64,000 nt of DNA from contig JBBDHG010000127.1 in the NCBI GenBank assembly GCA_037951165.1, positions 1,018,001-1,082,000 on the forward strand, read 5' to 3'. The stretch is from Lophius americanus. Its lineage: Eukaryota; Chordata; Actinopteri; Lophiiformes; Lophiidae. The position numbers and the translations under genes are program-made. Positions 55,387-64,000 of the stretch are shown here, piece after piece. The notes beneath the pieces are model-generated. The model saw only the letters and a list, made by a program, of their open reading frames with translations, ran no database searches and was not told the origin of the DNA. The first letter of the stretch is position 1. Each line of letters starts with the position of its first letter.

Positions 55387-56338
55387 TCAGTGGCAGTAGC
55401 CCTCCAGGTGGTAAATGCTGCATGGCTTATGTCAGCACTGCTCCACGATGCCTCTCTTGACCTTGGGTTTGCTGTGGCCAGACCGTGCCCTCCCTGGTCG
55501 CTGCTGTCAGTCTGTTTCTGACAGGAACCCTTAGAAGAGGAAATAGTTTCCATTCAGTCCCTAGTTGAGTCCTGCAAAACTCCAGTTCCTGAAACTAAAA
55601 TTTGGATGCATTAATGGAGACATAATGGCTGCGCAGTGTCATCCCCCCCCCATCACTTGGTCTTGTTAGTCTCTGCTTCCAGAGGAGATACGATGTGTGT
55701 CTGCAGCTCCATCTTTTCTTGCACATCTAAAGTTAAGTTCAAGGAGGAGGACGATCTACATTATGCATTCGGGGATGGGATAATGAGGAATTTGGGGATT
55801 TCAAAAACTTTTTTCTATTGCATTTGTCACATGATAGATGTTGAAGACACCTAAAGCAAGGCCATACCTCTTATGGAGACCAGCTTTGCACGCTAATGAT
55901 TGTTCGGACAGATATTTATTTCAGAGAAGATTCCAGTGTGTTTCTGAACATATTGCCTCTGGCTAGGACCCAAATTGCTGTTCTCATTAGGCTGAGTCTG
56001 AACTTCGCACATGGCAAGAAAAGACACAAAGCCTGTCTGGTGTCTTTAGGGTGAAGTCATGCTGTTCCTTTCTGAACTCCCGGCATTAAGGACACAATTA
56101 GACCTTATTTTACACGAGTCAAACAGAATAAGTCAGGATTCCTCCCAGAGTTAATGTAGCCTTACCGAGCAGATGTTCCAAATCCCGTTTGTGGGGTCTG
56201 CTTGGATTTGAGAAAAAAAAGCGTTCTCCACATGCGAAGTAGAGCGCGTCCACCAGGTGGGAGCCGCAGAGGTGCCGCATGGGGGCTGAGGAAACCCCTG
56301 GAGGGTGGAGAATCAACAACAGAATGGATACCACACAT
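55387..56338 (-). pseudogene. Insulin-type gene (insb-like), probably inactivated
   Basis: Two exons on the minus strand. The upstream one (ends 56166 at a GTAAGG donor, phase 1) reads a hydrophobic SILLLIL stretch, then APMRHLCGSHLVDALYFACG and ERFFFSNPSRPHKRDLEHLL: a B chain with both cysteines and a dibasic KR site. The intron is about 648 bp. The downstream exon (about 55517-55387) reads KVKR, then GIVEQC, TGA, HKPCSIYHLEGYCH and a stop: an insulin A chain. Defects: CysA7 is TGA (55434-55432); a second in-frame TGA lies in the C-peptide (55509-55507) if the exon starts at the phase-matched acceptor; no in-frame ATG precedes the signal peptide (TAA, then CAA TGT GTG GTA), while an ATG at 56338 is out of frame. 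Most likely a decayed copy of the second teleost insulin gene. A selenoprotein or an unseen upstream coding exon are less likely alternatives. Confidence 0.75.
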
Positions 56339-56631
56339 TGTTACCTAGCCATAGGAGGGAGACTCGTTGATGAAGTACAAAAAGAAAAGCTTACACATAG
56401 AATGTTATGTGCTAGGTTTTAAAAATGATAATAAGGCGAAAAGTTTGCATCCATCAATACTTCATACATCAAGAATGGAATGAAGGCTGATGACACTCAA
56501 GCATTTCCACAACCCTTCTTTTTTTGAAATATGATGTCACAGCTTGATAGTATAAAGCTTCAGACAACGCAATTTGATTTTATTGGAAGATAGACCTGGA
56601 TGAAAAACTCATCTGGATTTGATGTGGCATT

Positions 56632-57313
56632 ATACACGCATCAATCATAACATTAGAAACACAGGTGAGGTCCGAATACCGATCTTAATAATAATGTGTA
56701 ATCCCTATTAATATTTTCTTACACGCAGTACAACACAGTGAAACCGATTCTCTGCGTCTGAGAAGCAGTAGGCAGCTCAGGGAGCAAATTCAGGGTCTTG
56801 CATCAGACGTCCTACCAGGTGTGGACTGCAGGGGCAGACTGGGGCTTCTATCTGAACCAGTCCAACCCAAAGGATGTGAGCGACTTTGCCAAAAGCCAAA
56901 TTGTGATGACTAGACGACAGGAATAGAGCATCTCCAGAACTGCAGGTGTTGTTGGGTATTCCCAGACCTGGATGTTCCCCCTTTGGTAAGTACTTAAGAT
57001 GGTGGTCTAAGGAAAGACAACTTTATTACCATGAAGGGGTCATGGTCTCCCAAAGCTCACTGATGCTTGTGGGGCGTTAAGGTTAGCCTCTCTTTTCCCA
57101 TCCCACAGAAGAGCTGTCCATTAATATTCTGGAACCACTTTGTGGGCGGTGCTGGAGTTCATCCCAGCTGATGTGAGTTGGTGTGAGGCAGGGTACACCC
57201 TGGACAAGTCGCCAGTTCATCATCACATGGTCAAAACACAGAGCCAAACAACCATTCACACTCTCAAGCACATCTACAGGATTGCGGTGAGCTTTAATGT
57301 TATGGCCAATTGG
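56632..57313. mobile_element. Mariner-like MITE upstream of the insulin relic
   Basis: The left end TATACACGCATCAATCATAA then CATTA and the right end TTTAATGTTATGGCCAATTG are inverted matches (TAATGTTATGRYYRATKG). They resemble the termini of a widespread fish Tc1/mariner-type repeat. A piece of another high-copy repeat (57.14-57.26 kb, GGGTACACCCTGGACAAGTC) lies inside, so insertion was nested. No transposase. Confidence 0.5.
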
Positions 57314-58559
57314 AGCATTTTTAATTCCATTAAAAATCAAATGGTTTCGAATTCAATAGAAACCGTATAATTTTGATGTTGGGACATTTCATAGTTGACA
57401 TTTTCAAACATTTAAATGACCCAAGGTTATGTTTGTTATTTCTGCACAATTATTATTGTAGCATATTGAAAAAAAAAGATTTATTTATATATATATATTT
57501 CAGATTTTTCATTAATCTCGAGGTGAACATTATTCCAAACCGCCACCCCCTACACTCTAGAACGATTGCCACTATTCCATAACCATCACTGCGGTTTCTG
57601 TCACTTTGTCCTCAGGGCCCCTTACTGTCCATGTTTAGTAGCTTTCGTGCAGCCAGAGAGGGAATGTCTAAGATTGCAGAATTGTTATTAGTCAAATCCC
57701 ATTTGTGATTGATTTTCTCCAGGGTTGAAAGATCAACTCCATTTTCAAGGTGAAAAGCACATTTAACAGTCGTTTAGAAACTCTATAGACTCTTTGTGGA
57801 CATCTCATAGTGTACTGCGTATTATTGGAATGACAATGAATCATCCGACCAGTGTCACTAACAATGCACCTGTGCCAGGCATTACGCTATTGACTGAGTT
57901 CTCAATCTGGACCGCCGCACTGCTATCCCTCTTGGCTGAATGCCAGGCTCCTTGGCAGAGCAGAATGGTTGAACCTGACCACGCGCCTCTTTACTTCCAC
58001 GACTGATTACTACATGCGTACATTTTAAAAGCTGAAATCTGGAGAGAACATAGAGGAACCCACCTGCTTTTGATGCCTCCGTGCAGCAGAGCGGTCGGTT
58101 GCTGTAGACGTAAAGGTAAAGGGCCTCGGCATTTAGAGCTATGCGGGCACAGAGAGAAAATCTCCACTTGGCAACCTTTCCTTTTCATAACTCCCTACCT
58201 CCACCTGGCCTTTATCAGGCTTAATGGAACACGCTGAGGTCCTGTCATTAGCAGCCTGACCTGTAAGCATGACGATCTGAGCTAGGTCTTTAACCGAGGT
58301 GTGGAGTAGCGGCTGCATTCAGACAAACTTGAGGAAGCCAGTCACCTGGAGAGACACTGAATTGAGCCCCTGCTGGGATGTTTTAACAGACAAACGCTTA
58401 CAGACAAATGCCATGTGTCCTGCTGCGGTCACAGAGTGTAGATTAGAGGCCTTCCAGGCTTGTTGGTCACCACTGGTGGTGCGTTTAAGGTGGAGCCATG
58501 TGCAGAAAGAAAGAGAATAGGTTTTAAGTCTGGCCTGACAGTTAGGTTATTATGGTAGT
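57314..58559. other. Region without a recognised gene
   Basis: One minus-strand stretch (about 58160-58070) stays open for some 40 codons and ends at a donor-like GCAG then GTGGGT, but I cannot name it. Otherwise nothing is supported. Confidence 0.35.
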
Positions 58560-59110
58560 TGTTTTCCCTAAAAAGCTTCCCCTAGTGAATTAAATGTGAA
58601 CCATTAAAGTAAAACATGATGCGTACAAGATAGATCTCCATGAAACTATTCAAATGTACCAAATTTGGACAAAATAGGACTAATGCTTGAGCATTTTTGA
58701 TCCGAAAACTTTGAAGATAAGGCTCCCTGTAGTGTCAGAAATATATATGACCAAATGACCAATCTCGCACAAAATACAATACAAAATTTGAAAATGATCC
58801 ATGAAAAAGTTTTGAGTTATGTACAGAAAACAGTGTTTTTATGAAAAAAGCTCCCCCTAGTGAGTAAAATATGATTTGCTAAAGTGTATTACGATATCCA
58901 TGTGATGGATCTCCTACAGTCAATATGCATGCACCAAATAGAACCGACCTTTACTTTAATCAATCCAGTTCTTCCTCGCACCAAGGTCTATTTGGGTATA
59001 AAATTGATGATTGCTGAAATCATTTTTCCGTTATTGCGTTAAAACGAAGGATCCGTGGCAGGGCCGGCGGCAACGATTCCATAATATCCCCGACTTTTCG
59101 CACACATAAT
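58560..59110 (+). repeat. Dispersed repeat with terminal hairpin, copy B
   Basis: Same ordered blocks as copy A: CCCCTAGTGA(A/G)T, GATCTCC, CACCAAAT or TACCAAATTTGGAC, AGTTCTTCCTCGCACCAAGG, then TTATTGCGTTAAAACGAAGG and ATATCCCCGACTTTTCG. The right arm of the terminal hairpin is lost. Confidence 0.6.
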
Positions 59111-59359
59111 AATGTAGATCAGCTTAAGTCAGCCCGCCTGTAATCTTTGCTGCTTGTTGTTGTTGCTCTACACATTTGTCATTGGAATCTGTCCACTAAC
59201 AACAGAAAGGCTCTCCAATGAATATCTGGAAATGCCCGCAGTCATTTACTGTATGTCCAAGAATAAGAGAGGAACAATCTAATAATCAATGAATCTTTAA
59301 TGATTTGTTCCTAAATAACTTTACATTACTAGATGGCCACTTAGGAGAGGGCATAAGAT

Positions 59360-59920
59360 AAGAGATAAGATAAGATATTCCTTTTATTAGTCCCACAATG
59401 GGGAAATTCGCAGTGTTACGGTAGCACAGGGGATAGCATAAAAGAGTAAGCGTCAGCGAGAAAACAGTAGTAATAAGTAAAAAGCAGTATTAATAGGAGG
59501 GGCTACAAAAATAACGATCAATATAAACAGAGGAGAAACATATAAAATGCAAACACTGTAAATAAAATATGAACACTAAAAAAGTGAAGCTGAAAAACAA
59601 ACAAATGTAGAATGTCTATGTTTATAATACACAGATGTATTGCACTGATTAGCATTTTAATAATGCAGTCCTTGACAGTTACTGGTGTGTGTTATTGGTG
59701 TGTGTGTGGAACGCTCCTTCCGACACACTTGGAGTGAAGCAGCCTGTCGCTGAAAGAGCTCTCCAGTGTTGATGTAGTGTCTTTCATGGGGTGGGAGTCA
59801 CTGTCCATCGTGGGTGACAGTTTTGCCACCATCGTCCTTTGTCCCACAACCTCCAGCGGGTCGAAGCGGCATCCCAGGACCGAGCTTCCTAATCAGTTTG
59901 TCAAGAGCAGATAGAGTTTT
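59360..59920 (-). mobile_element. LINE-derived fragment, antisense
   Basis: Starts with a GATAAGAGATAAGATAAGAT tail followed by ATTCCTTTTATTAGTCCCAC and AATGGGGAAATT, a terminus repeated widely in fish genomes. The rest (GACAGTGACTCCCACCCCAT on the minus strand) looks like decayed retrotransposon sequence. The class is not certain. Confidence 0.45.
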
Positions 59921-61130
59921 GCATACCTCCACTACGGCCCTACATTCGCTTGTCATTAAATGAATCCCCCGATCAGGAGTGAAAAAGACACGTTTGGTTT
60001 CAGATTGGATGCCTTCAGGGTTCTGTTAAAGAACGTTTAAAAAAAAAAAAGAAAAATCCACCACTTGACCCAAATCTACTCTAAAATTTATAGGTGTTTT
60101 TTTTGACACTGTCAATAGTTGTATTCATAAAATATGCATTTAGAGGAAAATCTTCCTTTGCCTAAGGGACTGAAATAAATATATGGATCTTTTTCAAAAG
60201 AAGGTAACCAAGAGTCTTGATTCCACTCTTTTGCCCAGATCTTCTCCAAAATGTGGTGTGTTCTTCCTTATATAAATAGGAATAGATCAAACCCTCCCAC
60301 CAGGTTTCAGAAAAATACGTTATATTATTTTTTTTGTAATCCTGCCAACAGACAAACAAAAACCAGTGAAAACAGTATCGAGGTTATAATTATTTTTCTC
60401 TGTAAAAGAATAGATCTTTCCTTATTGATTACTATAAAGAGTAAGTAATACAAATGTAATAAAGAGGTAATAATCTACATCTTATTCATGTGACGTATCA
60501 CGTTGCTGAAAGTGGCAAAGATAGAGTAAGAAATTATGATGACGTTCATATAATAAATGAGTTATTACTAGTTTATATCTCTTGTGGCTGATTCACAGTT
60601 AATCAGAACCAGCTCACAAAATTAGATTTTTTTATTCGGATCCACAAGTACTAGTTCCCGGAGAGCGGACTTGGAGGTACTACATTAATGGATCATTTAA
60701 TTAATTGCTCACTCCTTCCTCAATAGGGACTCACATTTTTGTGTGCGATATCGCAAAGTGTATTAAATGCAACGCGAGCAGCTGTGGAATATCAAACAAG
60801 ACCTTCCCAAAGTAGTTTACATTTTACAGATGAAACAACACCAATTTGTACCAATCTGATGTTAGTCTTTATTCTAAAGCTGCACAATTCAATCAAAGCT
60901 TCTTTTTTTCCCTTCCAGTTATTTTTATTACACCTCCACATTTCCTTTTGCCGTTATGGTTGGCAGAAGGAGCCAACACTCAAGATTAAATGGAAATTAT
61001 AACAACCTTAATGAAGTCTTAAATGCTAATTTGTGGTCTGATGTGAGGGGCTGATGCAACATATCAGTATTCAGAGTGTACAAACCGGATGAAAAGTCAA
61101 TCCTGATATAAATGAATACAAATAAAATAT
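59921..61130. other. AT-rich stretch, nothing recognised
   Basis: No exon, RNA gene or clear repeat seen. Confidence 0.35.
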
Positions 61131-61137
61131 ATAATTA

Positions 61138-61430
61138 AACCCCCATAAATTTGGCGATAAAGTCTACAGATCCTTCGTGTTAATGCGATAACTCAAAAAC
61201 GATTTCATGGATCAAATTTAATAACCACGTAGACCGTAGTGCGAGGCAGAACAGGACTCATTTTGGGAAAGGTCGGTTGTTTATTTCCAATTCTAGGGGG
61301 AGCGTTGTCTTCCTCGCACTAAGGTCTACGTGGATATAAAAAATGATTAATGAAATAGTTTTTGAGTTATCGCGTTAACACGATGCAGCGATGACAACAC
61401 ATTAATATCCCCGGCTTTTTGGGGATATGA
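61138..61430. repeat. Dispersed repeat, copy C, as an inverted pair
   Basis: The left arm (about 61175-61252, minus orientation) and right arm (about 61307-61384, plus) are inverted copies of the CTCGCACTAAGGTCTACGTG ... GAGTTATCGCGTTAACACGA segment. A complete terminal hairpin ATATCCCC...GGGGATAT follows at 61405-61428. Confidence 0.65.
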
Positions 61431-62013
61431 CTGTACCAATTAAATATTATTTTTGCCAAACATTCCCAGCTGAAGGCCATGATGTGCCTAAGAAAAGCTT
61501 CATCAAGCTGCCAGCATGTAAGAGAGATGTCTTCTCTCAGCTGTAAAATGGAAGCAGCTATAAACCTGATGGTGAATGATGTCAGCATCAACAAGACAAA
61601 GACTGTCCATTCCAGATGAAAAAGACTGTGAGATCAAACACATTTCATTGTGGGGTTATAATACCAAAGTGGGAGGGGTCGGACTGATGAGAGACATAAC
61701 ATCCTTCTTGCTTCAGGTGCGGGTGTGAAAGAAATCCCCTTAGAGAGGAGACAAGGTGCTTTTACATCAATCAATCAGCCTGAAGGATGCCTCACACATA
61801 CTACAAAAAAAAAAAATGAATTTTCTTGTTTCATGCTTAACAGGAGTAGAAAAGGCCGGTCGCATGAGGGTTTAAATGGAAATCTATTTTCTGGCCTGCA
61901 AATCAAACTGGTCATCATTCTGTCGTGCTTAACCTCTCTCTTGGGGATGAGTCACGTTTATAACATATAGTCATTTTCTCAGCTGTCAAACCCTGCTCCC
62001 GTCAGGCTCTGTT

Positions 62014-62050
<37 letters not shown>

Positions 62051-63439
62051 CTGTGTCTGTGTCTGTAAGCGCGTGTTCGTTTGTGTGTATGTGTGTGCGG
62101 TGAATCAAGTACATTTTTTTAAACGTCTTTGAAATTAAAAAAGACATTCCTGTTCCTCATTATAAATGTGTGTGTGCGATCTGTAAGGGTCCAGACGGCG
62201 GTAACGCAGCAAAGCGGGTCATGACAGAGGTTAGTACTGCATTAGCAACTGTCACCGGCAAGACAGGCAGTGCAGACAAGAGGGCAGCCCTTCTCTCCCA
62301 CACGCTCACAGAAACCCACACCGACACTTTCTGAAAGTCCATGGTGTTCTGTCATGGATCTGAGCCAGCAGGCCATGACACACATGGGGGGCAGAGTCTG
62401 GAACAGGCGGACGTGCCCACTCTGTCTCCGGTGTGAATGCGCACACATGCGTGAGACAGTATTTGCTCATGACAGGGTGGCTTGACCTGCCAAATTCTAA
62501 AAAGTTTGCCCTTGCTAAAGATACAAGAAAAACAGAGAAAGGTCTCAACTTTCAACACTTATTTAATGATTTCCCCTTTGAGTTTTGAATGATTTTGCAT
62601 GTCAGACATTCAACATTCAAAGATTTGCTCGGTCTGAGGGAAGATTAATCTTTACGGAGCTTCAGTATCAGTCTCTAGCTCTCAAAGTTGCGTGGAAATC
62701 TGTCTAATTACCTCTGGCTTCTTACGATTCAGACTCTCGCATAAAAAAAGAATGATCCAAGCTGTTTCTGTTGTCTGCTGCTTAAGTCAACAATCCTTTT
62801 TTCCCCCCTCTTGATGTTCTGAGTCTCTTCGGTTACCACTGGCAGAAAGTTGGGGATAATTATGGGGAAAAAAAGGCTCTGCACTATCAGAGCAGATTAA
62901 TAACATCTCAGTCGGCTGAACTCCTCATTCCCTTTTATCTCCTCAAACGCACTAGAAGAGAGGATGAGTTATGCAACTCACACCTTTGGGACCCAGCCGA
63001 CTTTTCCACCTAACTTCTGTCTGTCTGCCCGTCTGCTAGTCCTCTGCTATTTGATGTGCGTGTTTGAACTAGACGTACGACTGGAGGAGGGAAGGATGTG
63101 CCTGTTGTTCTCAGCTCTTGCCGCTTTATGCCGGTCCCTGGAGAAAAGAGTTTCAAAGCAAAGTTGGACCTTTCCAGGCTTTACGTTAAGCACTTTCTAA
63201 AATTGCAGTGCCGAGTTGGTGGGTAGTTATTTTGTTTCCTCCGAAGACCTTAAATCACTTGAAAGGTTGCAAAAGATCTGTCGTCTCTCATTTAGCTGAA
63301 ACCACTCCGTGAAGGAAACAAACATTTGTACCTGGCCTCACAAGCCTTTATGCCAAGGACCCTTAAGTAATGTTCTTTTTCTTGCTTATTAGAAGGATAT
63401 TAGCCTGATAATGTTATACATCAAAACTAGGCCTATGCT
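61431..63439. other. Spacer with GT-rich microsatellites
   Basis: (GT)n-rich sequence at 62013-62096. No exon recognised on either strand. Confidence 0.4.
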
Positions 63440-63525
63440 ATGCAAGGGTATATCCCCGGAATGTCCCCAATCCCCTGTGTTGTACAAGCAATCCCCCTGA
63501 TTGAACTCCTCAAATCTGAATTTAT

Positions 63526-63529
<4 letters not shown>

Positions 63530-63580
<51 letters not shown>

Positions 63581-63610
63581 TTATATATATATTTATATAT
63601 ATATTTATAT
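63530..63610. repeat. (TA)n with a TTTATATATATA higher-order unit
   Basis: A pure TA run, then about four copies of the 12-mer TTTATATATATA. Confidence 0.9.
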
Positions 63611-63611
63611 T

Positions 63612-63815
63612 TTTGGACTATTCAGAGATAAAGCTCTCCCTGGTGTTGGAACTATGCAACTGAGCTTTCCCAAAATCAATCGAGTTCTTTCTGCACTATG
63701 GTCTTTGTGTTTATAAAATGTAAACTAATCCTTGAAATAGTTTTGTGTTATGGCGTTAACACGAAGGATCTGCGATGATGATTCCATAACATCCCCGACT
63801 TTGCGGGGATATAAA
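63612..63815 (+). repeat. Dispersed repeat with terminal hairpin, copy D
   Basis: CTCTCCCTGGTGTTGGAAC, then CGAGTTCTTTCTGCACTATG, GTTATGGCGTTAACACGAAG and the perfect terminal hairpin ATCCCCG-ACTTTG-CGGGGAT at 63791-63810. Confidence 0.65.
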
Positions 63816-64000
63816 TACTTTTTCGCTTCATCAAATGAAGCTCTATCAAAAGTTCAGTAAGGAGGACTATCCTCTCTCACACTCGGGCCACAGCGTCTTC
63901 TCATACCTCTCTCCCCTCTCTCACATGCTCAGTCTCCACATTCCTGGACATCAACTGATACCAGCTGTGCTGTGCTCATCAGCTGGCCACCTCCGACCAA

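Noticed and set aside
55432..55434. A genuine selenoprotein insulin as the main call
   Set aside because: A second in-frame TGA and the missing start codon make simple inactivation more likely; no SECIS was recognised by eye.

Overview
This is a nuclear window from a ray-finned fish, almost certainly a teleost. The genes have small exons with GT-AG introns, and the gene set (med7, itk, cyfip2, hmmr) matches the human chromosome 5q33-q34 block. The non-coding DNA is full of microsatellites and fish-type interspersed repeats (tRNA-derived SINE, LINE 3' end, hAT-like and mariner-like fragments, a Penelope-like relic). All gene identities come from reading translated exons against remembered family sequences; no database search was run.

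Layout. 1-2.3 kb: the first coding exon of a LONRF-like RING-finger protein on the minus strand (the rest lies off the left edge), with three decayed ~310 bp tandem units in its intron. 3.3-5.9 kb: med7, minus strand, coding sequence in one exon. 7.4-15.6 kb: itk, plus strand, 17 coding exons that join in frame to 621 residues. 17.9-42.3 kb: cyfip2, plus strand, with a CpG-rich candidate first exon, a ~9 kb first intron full of repeats, 29 coding exons (about 1,252 residues) and a 1.4 kb 3' UTR. 43.9-54/55 kb: hmmr, plus strand, 20 coding exons (about 1,020 residues) behind a promoter with CCAAT boxes and a CHR-like element. 55.4-56.3 kb: a decayed insulin-type gene on the minus strand, facing hmmr tail to tail. 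56.3-64 kb: no gene recognised, mostly repeats.

Functionally these are separate genes sharing a conserved neighbourhood: a Mediator subunit, a T-cell Tec kinase, a WAVE-complex subunit that links Rac to actin, and a spindle/hyaluronan protein. There is no operon-like unit.

The most interesting observations are: (1) an insulin paralogue whose CysA7 codon is TGA, with a second in-frame TGA in the C-peptide and no in-frame ATG; (2) cyfip2 carries a genomic Glu codon exactly where mammals make Glu from Lys by A-to-I RNA editing; (3) itk has Gln at the SH3 autophosphorylation tyrosine and Ser at the Tec-family active-site cysteine; (4) 63 TG repeats end 19 bp before an itk kinase exon that has almost no polypyrimidine tract; (5) a dispersed repeat family with a conserved terminal hairpin.
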